DNA of 50,568 nucleotides from Desulfovibrionaceae bacterium (GCA_029011315.1 JAQXLA010000019.1:1-50568); one strand, 5' to 3'. Positions 35,243-43,490 are shown, counted from the first letter of the stretch. A program made the numbers and translations. Notes: generated from the sequence alone by a model not told the origin.

Positions 35243-36607
35243 ATGGCCAAGCATTCTGAAACCTACATCTGTTCCTCCTGCGGCGCACGATCCCCTGTAT
35301 GGCGTGGCCAGTGCCCCGTATGCCGCGAATGGAACACTCTTGAAGCGGCGCGTCAGCCTGCTCCTTCCTCACGCACGCGCCATTCTGTTTCAGTCCATGC
35401 GCGGACTGCAGCGGCTTTGCCCCTATCCTCTGCTGCTGAGGAAACTTTTGAGCCTTTCGGCACGGGGATGCGGGATCTTGATCGCATTCTCGGCCGGGGA
35501 CTTGTTCCAGGTGCTTCCGTTCTCATCGGAGGTGAGCCGGGGATCGGCAAGTCCACCCTCCTTCTGCAGATTGCCGGACATGCCGCCGCGTCGGGGAAAA
35601 AAGTTCTGTACGTCAGTGGTGAAGAATCTCTGCCGCAGATCCGCGCTCGCGCCGACCGACTCGGCGTTCTTCATCCTCTTCTTTTCGCAATTTCCACATC
35701 CCGCTCTGAAGACGTACTCGATATTCTCGATGCTCCGGAAAAACCCGCTCTGATCATCGCCGATTCTGTCCAGACCCTCGCTTCGGAAACCGCCGAAGGT
35801 CTGCCCGGCAATGTAAGCCAGGTTCGCGCCGTGGCCACAACGCTGATCGAATCCTGCCGCCTGCACGGTGTAGCACTGGTGCTCGTCGGACACGTTACCA
35901 AAGACGGCAATCTTGCCGGCCCGCGCCTGCTCGAGCATATGGTGGATACCGTCCTTTCTCTGGAGGGCGATCGGCACCGAATGTTTCGTATGCTGCGCGT
36001 GCTCAAAAATCGCTTCGGTCCGAACAGCGAACTTCTCATCTTTCATATGGAACAGCGCGGCATGCGCATTATCGAGGATCCGTCAACATGTTTTCTCGGA
36101 GACCGCGATCCCTCGCTCAGCGGAACGGCAGTCGTCATGACTGTTGACGATCGACGTCCTCTGGCTGTTGAAGTTCAAGCCCTGGTCAGCAAAAGCTATC
36201 TTGCCATTCCCCGTCGTGCCGGAATGGGCTTTGATGTTAACAGGCTTCATCTGCTGATTGCCGTTCTCGAAAAACGTCTGCACCTCAACTTTGGCCAGGC
36301 TGATATCTTTGCCAAAATAGGAGGCGGGTTTCATCTTCAGGAACCGGGTATGGATACGGCGCTTGTGGCTGCGATTCTTTCGTCCTTCTACGATATTCCC
36401 CTGCCTGAACGCGCGATTTTCTGGGGCGAAGTGGATCTCAACGGCCAGATCCGTCCTGTTTCCGGCCAGGATATCCGCCTGAAACAGGCGCAGCGCCTCG
36501 GTTATGCTCCTCTGATCCAGCCGGACACAGTCAAAACAGTCGCCGATCTGCGGAAGCATGTTCTATCCTGCGGCAAAAAAAAAGCCGGAATTGAATTCCC
36601 GGCATGA
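35243..36607 (+). CDS. radA: DNA repair/branch-migration protein RadA (Sms)
   Basis: 454 residues from the ATG at 35243; an earlier frame start would overlap the upstream gene, though the Shine-Dalgarno sequence here is weak. RadA drives branch migration in homologous recombination. The N-terminal zinc finger has C10, C13, C24 and C27; GGEPGIGKSTLLLQ is Walker A; YVSGEESLPQIRARADRLG follows; LKNRFGPNSE is the RadA-specific KNRFG motif; the C-terminus is the Lon-protease-like domain (GGFHLQEPGMDTALVAAILSS, FWGEVDLNGQIRPV). Its 3' end contains a terminator for the opposite strand. Confidence 0.96.
   Translation: MAKHSETYICSSCGARSPVWRGQCPVCREWNTLEAARQPAPSSRTRHSVSVHARTAAALPLSSAAEETFEPFGTGMRDLDRILGRGLVPGASVLIGGEPGIGKSTLLLQIAGHAAASGKKVLYVSGEESLPQIRARADRLGVLHPLLFAISTSRSEDVLDILDAPEKPALIIADSVQTLASETAEGLPGNVSQVRAVATTLIESCRLHGVALVLVGHVTKDGNLAGPRLLEHMVDTVLSLEGDRHRMFRMLRVLKNRFGPNSELLIFHMEQRGMRIIEDPSTCFLGDRDPSLSGTAVVMTVDDRRPLAVEVQALVSKSYLAIPRRAGMGFDVNRLHLLIAVLEKRLHLNFGQADIFAKIGGGFHLQEPGMDTALVAAILSSFYDIPLPERAIFWGEVDLNGQIRPVSGQDIRLKQAQRLGYAPLIQPDTVKTVADLRKHVLSCGKKKAGIEFPA
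36575..36603 (-). terminator. Minus-strand terminator inside the end of radA
   Basis: Read on the minus strand, GCCGGGAATTCAATTCCGGC (36603-36584) folds into a hairpin with one bulge and is followed by nine T residues. It terminates the fur-heptosyltransferase transcript 73 nt past the latter's stop, while also encoding the last codons of radA (AAKKKPELNSRH). Confidence 0.75.
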
Positions 36608-36675
36608 GCAGCATCCACGTATTTTACAAAAAAATATATTGGCATTTTTCAGATCTTCTGCAAAATTTCTAAAAA

Positions 36676-37737
36676 TCAAAGAGTTTCAACTCCTTTTTTT
36701 TCGGCAGACTTCTCAGGAAAAATCTTCCTGCGTACGTCCTCCCAAACTCTCTGCGGATCAATTTCCCGCATGCAACGAAAATCACCTTTCGGGCAACTCT
36801 TTCCCCCATGCAGTCCGCACGGACGGCACGGCACATCTTCCTGAATGACTGTTGACTGATCTCCCCGAGGAAAGAAGCCAAGATCTTCAGTCGTCGGTCC
36901 AAATACCGCCGTTACCGGCACTCCCTGAGCCCAGGCCAGGTGCATCGGTCCGGAATCATTGGTGACATAGGCATCAAGGCAGGCGATATGCGCCGCCAGA
37001 GAGACAAGAGACATGCCGCTGGAAAAATCATGCAATTGCAATGTTGGCACGTCTGCCAGACGGATAACTTCCCGTGCCAGATCGTCCTCTCCCGGTCCGG
37101 CGAAAACCGCCACCACGGCTCCCGCCCGCGCCGCTTCAGCCGCCACTGCGGCAAATCCCTCGACAGTCCAACGCTTGGTTGGCCAAATCGATCCGGGATG
37201 CAGACCGACTACAGGCGCGTCCGCCATGGCTCTCCACAGCTGCGCGCTGCGCAGAGCTGCAGAAGGCAGATGCAGGTGCGGCATCGATGAAAAAGTCTCC
37301 TGGCTCAAAGGCTGCATAAGCCGAAGTATCCGCTCGGTCTCATGCAGCTTGCCGAAACACCGATCCACAGTGTCCGTATAGCACAGTTTTCTGCCGATTC
37401 CCCTGTATCCAATGCGGCGATCAGCCCCTGAAAGCCGCGCGACAAGTGCCGAACGGGGACTTGTATGAGCACTGATCCATATATCATAATGCCGCGCACG
37501 AATCGTGCGTCCCTCGCGGATCAAAGAGGCCATCCCCTTCCGATTTTTGTCACAAGCGTATACGGATCGAATGCCGGGCTGCGCAGAAAAAAGCGGTTCA
37601 AGCCCCTTTCTGACATAAAAATCAATGGCAGAACCCGGAAAGGAGCGGGCCAGTGCCTCAATCAGCGGCAGCGTCAGAACAGCATCCCCCAGAAAGGCCG
37701 GATTCCAGACGCCGATAGCTGGCGTGCTTCCGCTCAC
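36676..37737 (-). CDS. Glycosyltransferase family 9, LPS heptosyltransferase-like
   Basis: 353 residues from a GTG at 37737. That GTG overlaps the fur stop (GTGA) and has GAGGAG 7 nt upstream inside fur, a better start than the ATG 13 codons earlier which lacks one. GT9 enzymes add heptose from ADP-heptose to the LPS inner core at the inner face of the membrane. IGVWNPAFLGDAVLTLPL is the usual N-terminus; VVGLHPGSIWPTKRW is the donor-site block; TNDSGPMHLAWAQGVPVTAVFGPT is the family signature. CRPCGLHGGKSCPKGDFRCM near the end is the cysteine cluster found in WaaF-type proteins. The sugar donor is assumed. Confidence 0.9.
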   Translation of the reverse strand: MSGSTPAIGVWNPAFLGDAVLTLPLIEALARSFPGSAIDFYVRKGLEPLFSAQPGIRSVYACDKNRKGMASLIREGRTIRARHYDIWISAHTSPRSALVARLSGADRRIGYRGIGRKLCYTDTVDRCFGKLHETERILRLMQPLSQETFSSMPHLHLPSAALRSAQLWRAMADAPVVGLHPGSIWPTKRWTVEGFAAVAAEAARAGAVVAVFAGPGEDDLAREVIRLADVPTLQLHDFSSGMSLVSLAAHIACLDAYVTNDSGPMHLAWAQGVPVTAVFGPTTEDLGFFPRGDQSTVIQEDVPCRPCGLHGGKSCPKGDFRCMREIDPQRVWEDVRRKIFPEKSAEKKGVETL

Positions 37738-38141
37738 TGTTTCGCTCCTCGTATTTTTGCGGCACATGCGTCGCACATGCCATCATAAATCACCTGCGCT
37801 TTTAAAATGGAAAATCCCGGAACCTTCACATTCGAGCAGTCAGGATCAGGATCGACGGCAGCGACATCGGCAATACGGCCACATACCAGACAGCGCACAT
37901 GCCGATGCGGGCAGACATCGCCGTCAAAACGATAAAACGCGTATCCGGAATCAAGTTTGATGACATGCCCCTGCTCAACCAGAAGATTCAGATTTCGATA
38001 GATGGTTCCCAGGCTGATTCGGGGAAGACGGCGAGAAACCTTCTCAAACAGCTCCTCGGCAGTGGGATGTGTCTTCATCCCGCGAAGCTCCTCAAGTATC
38101 ACAGCACGCTGTATGGTTTTCCGTGTCTGAACTTTTTCCAT
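37734..38141 (-). CDS. Fur-family metal- or peroxide-responsive regulator
   Basis: 135 residues. The winged helix (TAEELFEKVSRRLPRISLGTIYRNLNLLVEQG) carries the family DNA-recognition helix; FYRFDGDVCPHRHVRCLVCGRIADV holds the regulatory metal histidines and the first CxxC; GMCDACAAK is the second CxxC, for structural zinc. HRHVRCLVCG resembles PerR more than Fur, but subtypes cannot be fixed by eye. It represses or activates genes according to iron, zinc, manganese or peroxide. A TGTAT/ATACA palindrome lies about 30 nt upstream and may mediate autoregulation. It is coupled to the heptosyltransferase by a 4-nt overlap. Confidence 0.92.
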   Translation of the reverse strand: MEKVQTRKTIQRAVILEELRGMKTHPTAEELFEKVSRRLPRISLGTIYRNLNLLVEQGHVIKLDSGYAFYRFDGDVCPHRHVRCLVCGRIADVAAVDPDPDCSNVKVPGFSILKAQVIYDGMCDACAAKIRGAKQ

Positions 38142-38170
38142 GACAAATCTCTGATTCTCAATTTATGAAT

Positions 38171-38184
38171 TGTATTACGATACA
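38171..38184. promoter_or_regulatory. Candidate Fur/PerR-type operator upstream of the regulator gene
   Basis: TGTATTACGATACA has perfect 5-bp arms (TGTAT/ATACA) 4 nt apart, and starts 30 nt before the regulator's ATG within AT-rich sequence. Autoregulation is common in this family. It does not closely match the E. coli Fur box. Confidence 0.4.
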
Positions 38185-38387
38185 GGATATTGTTTTTTAC
38201 AAAAATAAAATACATTTGAAAAAAATTCAAGAGTATGAAAGCTTGCCGCTTCTTGACACCTGAAAAAAATCGGGGGTAAATATCTCCGTCCGTTACGGAT
38301 ACCGTGCTGTCGCCTCGGATTTTTCCAAAATCGGGGCGGTTTGTTGTTTTCTGTATTTTCCAAATGAAAAATTAGGATGAACAGGTT

Positions 38388-39068
38388 ATGGATCTGAGCA
38401 TTTTCGGACTGCTGAATAACGCCACGCTGACGGCGAAAATTGTTCTTGTCATTCTGCTTATTATGAGCGTCATAAGCTGGGCCGTAATGATCGGCAAATG
38501 GATTTCTGTTCGGCGAGGCATGCGTAGAACCCTCAAGGGGATAGAACGTTTTGACGCATCCCGGGATCTGCGCGATGCAGTGCAGTCTCTCGGTGCCGAT
38601 CCTTCCTCTCCGCTTTATGCCGTAGGGCATTACGGCGTTTCGGAATTCAACCGATCCAAAGAATCCGGTGCCGCACCGGAAGTCATCGTTGACAGCGTGC
38701 GCCGCGCCCTGAGTCGCGGTGTTGATACTGAAATTGCTCGGGTCAGTGCTTCGCTTTCATTCCTTGCCACTGCCTCCAACACAGCCCCATTCATCGGGCT
38801 TTTCGGCACGGTCTGGGGCATTATGGTCACATTTCACTCCATCGGAGCGATGAAATCCGCCTCTCTCGCTACGGTTGCTCCAGGTATATCCGAAGCTTTG
38901 ATTGCAACGGCTATGGGGCTCATTGTCGCCATTCCCGCTACTATCGGCTACAACTACTTCACCAATGCCATCGCCGCACTTGAAGATGAGCTCGTCCATT
39001 TCGCAGGCATGTTCCTGAACCGCGTCCAGTGCGAAACGAACGTGTTTACCATGACCAGCAGATATTAG
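38388..39068 (+). CDS. tolQ: TolQ, proton-channel subunit of the Tol-Pal system
   Basis: 226 residues of the MotA/TolQ/ExbB family. Three membrane segments: about 15-38 (TAKIVLVILLIMSVISWAVMIG), one around 135 (FIGLFGTVWGIMVTFHSI) and one around 175 (EALIATAMGLIVAIPATIGYNYF). ASNTAPFIGLFGTVWGIM is the family signature. TolQ and TolR use the proton gradient to energise TolA for outer-membrane constriction at division. First gene of tolQ-tolR-tolA-tonB-like-tolB. It is identified as TolQ, not ExbB, by this context. Confidence 0.95.
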   Translation: MDLSIFGLLNNATLTAKIVLVILLIMSVISWAVMIGKWISVRRGMRRTLKGIERFDASRDLRDAVQSLGADPSSPLYAVGHYGVSEFNRSKESGAAPEVIVDSVRRALSRGVDTEIARVSASLSFLATASNTAPFIGLFGTVWGIMVTFHSIGAMKSASLATVAPGISEALIATAMGLIVAIPATIGYNYFTNAIAALEDELVHFAGMFLNRVQCETNVFTMTSRY

Positions 39069-39077
39069 GAGCTCCTC

Positions 39078-39497
39078 ATGCGCCGCAGCAAAAGACTGGT
39101 ATCGGAGATCAACGTCACGCCTTTTGTCGACGTGATGATGGTACTTCTGATTATTTTCATGGTGACAGCTCCCATGATGACGGAGGGGCTGGATGTTGAT
39201 CTGCCGGAAACCCGTGCTGTTGATACTCTGCCCACAGAAACAGACAATATGATCCTGACCATCCGCAAGGATGGTGCCCTTTTTCTTGATGAATACGCCG
39301 TCTCCGATGCGGATCTGCAGGACAAGCTTCAGATGCTCGTCAAGGCTCAGAATAAACAGCTCTTTCTGCGCGCTGACAAAGACGTTCCCTATGGTCTTGT
39401 TGTCAACGTCATGGGGCAAGTTCGAGCCGCAGGCATAGAGCGTCTCGGCGTCATCGCCCTGCATGAAGAGGATCAGAACCGCAGCCAAAGAAGATAA
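39078..39497 (+). CDS. tolR: TolR, stator subunit of the Tol-Pal system
   Basis: 139 residues of the ExbD/TolR family. One N-terminal membrane helix (VTPFVDVMMVLLIIFMVTAPMM) containing the proton-carrying aspartate of FVDVMMVLL, then a periplasmic domain with LFLRADKDVPYGLVVNVMGQVRAAG. GGAG lies 6 nt before the ATG. Its stop is 2 nt before tolA. Confidence 0.95.
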   Translation: MRRSKRLVSEINVTPFVDVMMVLLIIFMVTAPMMTEGLDVDLPETRAVDTLPTETDNMILTIRKDGALFLDEYAVSDADLQDKLQMLVKAQNKQLFLRADKDVPYGLVVNVMGQVRAAGIERLGVIALHEEDQNRSQRR

Positions 39498-39499
39498 GC

Positions 39500-40432
39500 A
39501 TGCATTTCGGCAGTCTCCTTTTTTCGGCAATTCTGCATATCGCGCTGGCTCTGACCATCCTTCTCTGGCCTCAGCGTACCCCGACGATCATGCTCAATAA
39601 GCCAATCATGCAAATCAGTCTGAACATGGGTGCTCCCGGAGGCAACCGCCTGCCATCTCCCGTGCTCGGTCCTCAGGGGGCCAAAACAGCGCCTAAACCT
39701 ACGCCCCATCCGGCCAGGGCGGAAAAAGCACCGGGCGAAGCCATTGCTCTTGAGAACAAAATGCATCAGGCCGAAGTTCGCAAACAGGCTGAAGTCCGTC
39801 CAAAACCGGTCGAACCGAAGCCGAATCCGGAAGTAGGCCATCCCAAACCATCAGAATCCCCCAAACCGGAAAAAACTGCGCCCACTGCGGACAAAAAGCC
39901 AGCTGTTTCCCCAAAACAGACCAAAGCGGAACGCAAAGATAACGACAGGAAAAGTCGCGCTTCAGGATCCGGGAAAGACGAAGTCTCCGCTGCTTTGGCT
40001 GAAGCCGCCCGTTCATCAGGGCGAGGAGGATCCAGAGGCAGCAAGGGGTCTTCAGTGGCTGACGCTCTTGCTGAATTCGAACGCAGTTCCCGCGGATCCG
40101 GACATAATGGGGGAGGAGGAGGCGACGGTGACGGCGAAGGCGGAGGCGGCATCAATGACGTCTATGCCGGTCTGGTCATCATGGCCGTCCGTCCCAACTG
40201 GAACAGCGTGCCCATCGCCTCCCGCAGGGCCTTCGTCACAAAGGTTCGCATCACGCTGGATCCGTCCGGCAAAGTGACGGACTGCCGTATTGAACAGGGA
40301 TCCGGCCGTCCGGAATACGACGCTTCCTGCGTCAATGCCATTGTCCGAACGAAAGTGCTTCCCCCGCCACCGACTCCCAGTCTGCGCGAACTGGTTATTG
40401 CCTTCAACTCGCTTGAACTGTCAGGGAGATAA
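39500..40432 (+). CDS. TolA-like energy transducer with TonB-type C-terminus
   Basis: 310 residues. One membrane helix at about 5-24 (SLLFSAILHIALALTILLW), a long Pro/Lys/Glu-rich linker (about 45-150), a Gly/Ser-rich stretch (RGGSRGSKGSSVADAL and GGGGGDGDGEGGGG) and a C-terminal domain (VYAGLVIMAVRPNW, then VRITLDPSGKVTDCRIEQGSGRPEYDASC) of TonB/TolA type. It spans the periplasm and couples TolQR to Pal or TolB. The glycine tract is an unusual flexible hinge; the linker is Lys-Pro rather than the coiled helix of E. coli TolA. Named TolA by position. Confidence 0.85.
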   Translation: MHFGSLLFSAILHIALALTILLWPQRTPTIMLNKPIMQISLNMGAPGGNRLPSPVLGPQGAKTAPKPTPHPARAEKAPGEAIALENKMHQAEVRKQAEVRPKPVEPKPNPEVGHPKPSESPKPEKTAPTADKKPAVSPKQTKAERKDNDRKSRASGSGKDEVSAALAEAARSSGRGGSRGSKGSSVADALAEFERSSRGSGHNGGGGGDGDGEGGGGINDVYAGLVIMAVRPNWNSVPIASRRAFVTKVRITLDPSGKVTDCRIEQGSGRPEYDASCVNAIVRTKVLPPPPTPSLRELVIAFNSLELSGR

Positions 40433-40436
40433 TTCA

Positions 40437-41210
40437 ATGTCCCGTTTGCCTTCTTTTCTTCTGTGCTGCATCGCTCTTTGCTGTTTTTGCAGCTATGCCA
40501 GTGCAGAGAACGGTCCGGTTTCTGAATATACAGATGTGCCGCCTGAAACGGATACGTTACCGCAGGTTCCGCAGAATCCGAATTTTCCATCTGCGTCATC
40601 AGGCACTCCGCTTCCGTTTCCTGACATGCCGACGATCAATGATCGCCGATCCGGCTCTCTGGATATCAGCGAGGGATACGGTGCTCAGATTTTGGAAAGG
40701 ATGCTCGCCTTCTGGCAGCCTCCTGCCGGATCTCAGGGACATGCCACGGCTCTGTTGCGTATCGGCAGCACCGGATCCGTACTCTATTGCACTGTGAAGC
40801 AGTCTTCAGGTGATCCGGCTCTGGATGAATCAGTCTGTACGGCCGCATTGCGCGCAAAATCGTTTCCTGCTCCGGAATACGGTATCATCAGCGACGTCTG
40901 GATCACTCTTTCCCTGCCTGAAAAAAAAGCGGAAAAGCCTGCCATTCCCTATGCTCAGCAGGTGATGGATGCACTTCGCCCCATTGTCGTCGTGCCAGCT
41001 TCCATACGCAGCCCGCGCACAGTTGGAGCCGATCTGAGAATTGCCCGCAATGGTTCGCTGATTTCCGCCGAAATCGCCAAGTCCTCCGGAGATCTGACTG
41101 CGGACAGAGCTGTTTTGAAAGCCTGCCGCACACCTGGCGTACTTCCGGCCTTTGACGCCCCGGAAGCGTCGCGCCTCGTGCAAATTCAGTTCACCTTAAG
41201 CCGTCAGTAA
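40437..41210 (+). CDS. Periplasmic protein with two TonB C-terminal-like repeats
   Basis: 257 residues from the ATG at 40437, 4 nt after the tolA stop. A signal peptide is clear (MSRLPSFLLCCIALCCFCSYASA). Two repeats follow: residues about 80-160 (ILERMLAFWQPPAG, LLRIGSTGSVLYCTVKQSSGDPALDESVC) and about 170-255 (VMDALRPIVVVP, LRIARNGSLISAEIAKSSGDLTADRAVLKAC). Both match the TonB_C/TolA domain III pattern, but there is no membrane anchor or long linker. It lies between tolA and tolB and so probably works with the Tol complex, perhaps as an acceptor-side adaptor. I know no named function for it. Confidence 0.78.
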   Translation: MSRLPSFLLCCIALCCFCSYASAENGPVSEYTDVPPETDTLPQVPQNPNFPSASSGTPLPFPDMPTINDRRSGSLDISEGYGAQILERMLAFWQPPAGSQGHATALLRIGSTGSVLYCTVKQSSGDPALDESVCTAALRAKSFPAPEYGIISDVWITLSLPEKKAEKPAIPYAQQVMDALRPIVVVPASIRSPRTVGADLRIARNGSLISAEIAKSSGDLTADRAVLKACRTPGVLPAFDAPEASRLVQIQFTLSRQ

Positions 41211-41220
41211 GAGTTATGCT

Positions 41221-42525
41221 ATGAAATTGTGGTTCCGCCTCATTCTTCCGCTTTATCTGCTGCTTCTCCCCGTGCTGCCCGCTGCGGCGGAAAACATGCA
41301 GATCGATATCTACGGCCCCGGACAAAACATGGTCAATATCGCCATGTCCAGGCCGCTCACTTCCGGAGCTCCGGCATCTAATCTCGGCCCCAGACTTCAC
41401 GATGCTATTCGTGCCAATCTGAGCATTCTGCCTTTCATGAGACTAACTGATCCGAAGGCGGTGCTCGGCGGAGACACTCTGGCCGGATATCAGCCGCCTA
41501 ACGTTGACTTCAAGCGCTTCCAGCTGGCCGGAGCCGACATGCTCATCACTGCAGGCTGGCCTCAGGGCGATTCTTCCGGCAATACCGTTGAACTCCGACT
41601 CTACGAAACCTATTCTGGAAATTTCGTATTCGGCAACGCCTATGATCGCGTCGACAACAGCAATATTCAGGATACAGCTGACCGGTTTTGCGCTGATCTG
41701 ATGGAAGCACTCACTGGCCATGGAGATTTTTTCCGCAGTACGCTGGCATTCACCAAAAGTGCCGGAAAATTCAAGAGTGACGTCTGGATTGTCAAACCAA
41801 GCGGCCAAAATCTGCGCCGCATCACCAATCTTCCCGGCAAGGCCATGTCTCCTTCATGGTCTATGGACGGACGTCTGGTCGTTTTTACGCATATTGACGA
41901 ACGCTCTCATGCACTCGGCGTCTGGGACAGCGCAACAAACAGTATCCGTCGCGTTCGCTTTCCAGGCAATACAGTGATCTCTCCCTGCTTTATGCCGGAC
42001 AATACGGTTGCCGTCAGCCTGTCCACGGCGGGCTATCCCGATATTTTTCAGCTGAACGGAGCATTCAGAAAATCCCGCGCGCTGGAAAGCAGTCCGGCCA
42101 TCAACGTTTCGCCCACCTTTGACGCAACCGGCACCAAAATGGCGTTCTGTTCCAGCCGTCTCGGCGGCCCCCAGGTTTTCCTTAAAAGCGGCGGGAGCGT
42201 CACTCGAATCAGTAAGGAAGGAAGCTACAATTCCGAACCCTGCATCAGCCCTGACGGCACGTTAATCGCCTATACGCGCGGTGCTGGCGGAGGACGCATC
42301 TTTGTGTACGATCTGCTCACCGGACAGGAGCGGCAGGTCAGCTTCGGTCCCGGCAGTGATGAACATCCGTCCTTTGCTCCAGACAGCTATTTTCTGGCCT
42401 TCACTTCCACAAGATCCGGATCCCGCCAGATCTATCTGACGACCCGTCATGGAGGAGAAGCCCGCATGGTTCCGACAGGAGGCGGAGAGGCCTTTTTCCC
42501 TCGCTGGGGAAAAACTGGAAAATAA
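41221..42525 (+). CDS. tolB: TolB, periplasmic beta-propeller of the Tol-Pal system
   Basis: 434 residues. Signal peptide (MKLWFRLILPLYLLLLPVLPAAA), an N-terminal alpha/beta domain (to about 170) and a six-bladed propeller with the TolB repeats: MSPSWSMDGRLVVFTH, VSPTFDATGTKMAFCS, SEPCISPDGTLIAYTR and EHPSFAPDSYFLAFTS. TolB binds Pal and is released by TolA in the energised state. It begins 10 nt after the double-TonB gene. No Shine-Dalgarno sequence is obvious (GAGTTATGCT), suggesting coupling. Confidence 0.95.
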   Translation: MKLWFRLILPLYLLLLPVLPAAAENMQIDIYGPGQNMVNIAMSRPLTSGAPASNLGPRLHDAIRANLSILPFMRLTDPKAVLGGDTLAGYQPPNVDFKRFQLAGADMLITAGWPQGDSSGNTVELRLYETYSGNFVFGNAYDRVDNSNIQDTADRFCADLMEALTGHGDFFRSTLAFTKSAGKFKSDVWIVKPSGQNLRRITNLPGKAMSPSWSMDGRLVVFTHIDERSHALGVWDSATNSIRRVRFPGNTVISPCFMPDNTVAVSLSTAGYPDIFQLNGAFRKSRALESSPAINVSPTFDATGTKMAFCSSRLGGPQVFLKSGGSVTRISKEGSYNSEPCISPDGTLIAYTRGAGGGRIFVYDLLTGQERQVSFGPGSDEHPSFAPDSYFLAFTSTRSGSRQIYLTTRHGGEARMVPTGGGEAFFPRWGKTGK

Positions 42526-42587
42526 ACCGTTTTCGAGGTGTACGACGCATAAAAACAGTTTTGCACAGTATTGCAGAGGCTGAAATA

Positions 42588-42616
42588 TTGACAATACCAG
42601 TTTCTACGGCTATTTT
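42588..42616 (+). promoter_or_regulatory. Promoter of pal
   Basis: Consensus -35 TTGACA (42588-42593), a 17-nt spacer and -10 TATTTT (42611-42616), 90 nt before the pal start. It gives pal its own transcript in addition to any read-through from tolB, fitting its high expression as a structural lipoprotein. Confidence 0.7.
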
Positions 42617-42706
42617 TTCAGTTGCCTGCGCCCGATGTGAGCGCACCGAAGAAAGAATGGTTAACCTGTTTTTCCATGCAAGTTTTTTGCAGGAAGGAGT
42701 TTTACA

Positions 42707-43195
42707 ATGATGCTCAAACGCATGGCTTTAGTTTTGACTCTTGGAGCCGCCCTTACCGCTGGCGCCGGCTGCGCAAAGAAGCAGGCCGCTGAAGATGTGA
42801 ACACCGCTGAAGAATCCCAGCAGGTCGACACCTCTGCCATCGATCGCGCTGCCCAGCAGATTTCTGACGGAACCATCTACTTTGACTTTGACAAATTTGC
42901 TCTGAAGAGCGAATACCGCGAAGTTCTGAAAGCAAAAGCCGAACTTATGAAGGCTTATCCCAGCATTCGTGTCCGCATCGAAGGCAACTGCGACGCCCGC
43001 GGTACTCAGGAATACAACCTTGCTCTCGGCGAACGCCGTGCCCGCGCTGCCTATGACTATCTCGTCATGAACGGCGTGAATACCGATCAGCTTGAAATCA
43101 TCAGCTTCGGCAAGGAACGTCCTGCTGTTGCCGGCAATTCCGAAGCTGCTCATGCGAAAAACCGCCGCGACGAATTCAACGTCATCGCGAAATAA
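42707..43195 (+). CDS. pal: Peptidoglycan-associated lipoprotein Pal
   Basis: 162 residues. A short signal peptide ends at Cys22 (LTAGAGCAKK), a lipobox slightly off consensus. The C-terminal OmpA-like domain (about 60-160) contains IYFDFDKFAL, VRIEGNCDARGTQEYNLALGERRARAAYDYL and ISFGKERP, binding peptidoglycan diaminopimelate through the conserved Asp and Arg. GGAAGGAG lies before the ATG. Pal anchors the outer membrane to the wall and is the target of TolB. A terminator follows at 43209. Confidence 0.95.
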   Translation: MMLKRMALVLTLGAALTAGAGCAKKQAAEDVNTAEESQQVDTSAIDRAAQQISDGTIYFDFDKFALKSEYREVLKAKAELMKAYPSIRVRIEGNCDARGTQEYNLALGERRARAAYDYLVMNGVNTDQLEIISFGKERPAVAGNSEAAHAKNRRDEFNVIAK

Positions 43196-43208
43196 CTTTG
43201 CTTTTTTC

Positions 43209-43239
43209 CAGATCTTCTGCTGAACGGAAGATCTGATTT
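43209..43239 (+). terminator. Terminator after pal
   Basis: CAGATCTTC and GAAGATCTG form a perfect 9-bp stem with a 9-nt loop, followed by ATTTT. It lies just before tRNA-Pro, whose 5' end comes 3 nt later. Confidence 0.65.
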
Positions 43240-43241
43240 TC

Positions 43242-43318
43242 CGGAGCGTGGCGCAGTTTGGTAGCGCACCTGGTTTGGGACCAGGGGGTCGCTGGTTCGA
43301 ATCCAGTCGCTCCGACCA
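43242..43318 (+). tRNA. tRNA-Pro (anticodon UGG)
   Basis: 77 nt with encoded CCA. Acceptor CGGAGCG/CGCTCCG; anticodon stem CCTGG/CCAGG with loop TTTGGGA, so the anticodon is TGG, reading CCA and, by wobble, other proline codons. T-arm GCTGG-TTCGAAT-CCAGT with one wobble pair. Followed by a strong terminator. Confidence 0.97.
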
Positions 43319-43326
43319 GAATTTCC

Positions 43327-43357
43327 GGGCTTACGGTTTTCCGTAAGCCCTTTTTTT
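43327..43357 (+). terminator. Strong terminator after tRNA-Pro
   Basis: GGGCTTACGG-TTTT-CCGTAAGCCC is a perfect 10-bp stem, followed by seven T residues. Confidence 0.92.
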
Positions 43358-43396
43358 GTGTTTTTCCTTAATTATCCTTTCTTATCTGCATTTTTT

Positions 43397-43434
43397 CTAT
43401 AAAAAGTATACTTTCCTCCACTTTTCCTATAAAA
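43397..43434 (+). promoter_or_regulatory. Direct repeats upstream of the hybrid kinase gene
   Basis: CTATAAAA occurs at 43397-43404 and again at 43427-43434, each preceded by a run of T (TTTTT and TTTTC), a 30-bp period close to three helical turns. The AT-rich region lies 60-95 nt before the kinase start. It may hold tandem promoters or a two-site operator. Confidence 0.35.
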
Positions 43435-43490
43435 GATTCTCTCATAAATGATAATTCTTTCTGAGAACCTGAATTTTATGGAATCTATTG

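Noticed and set aside
34672..35250. 192-codon minus-strand frame opposite the His/Cys-tipped gene
   Set aside because: Antisense to a frame with a strong Shine-Dalgarno sequence and good codon use; no motif.
37738..37776. ATG start of the heptosyltransferase 13 codons earlier
   Set aside because: No Shine-Dalgarno sequence and a 43-nt overlap with fur; the GTG at 37737 has GAGGAG and a 4-nt GTGA overlap.
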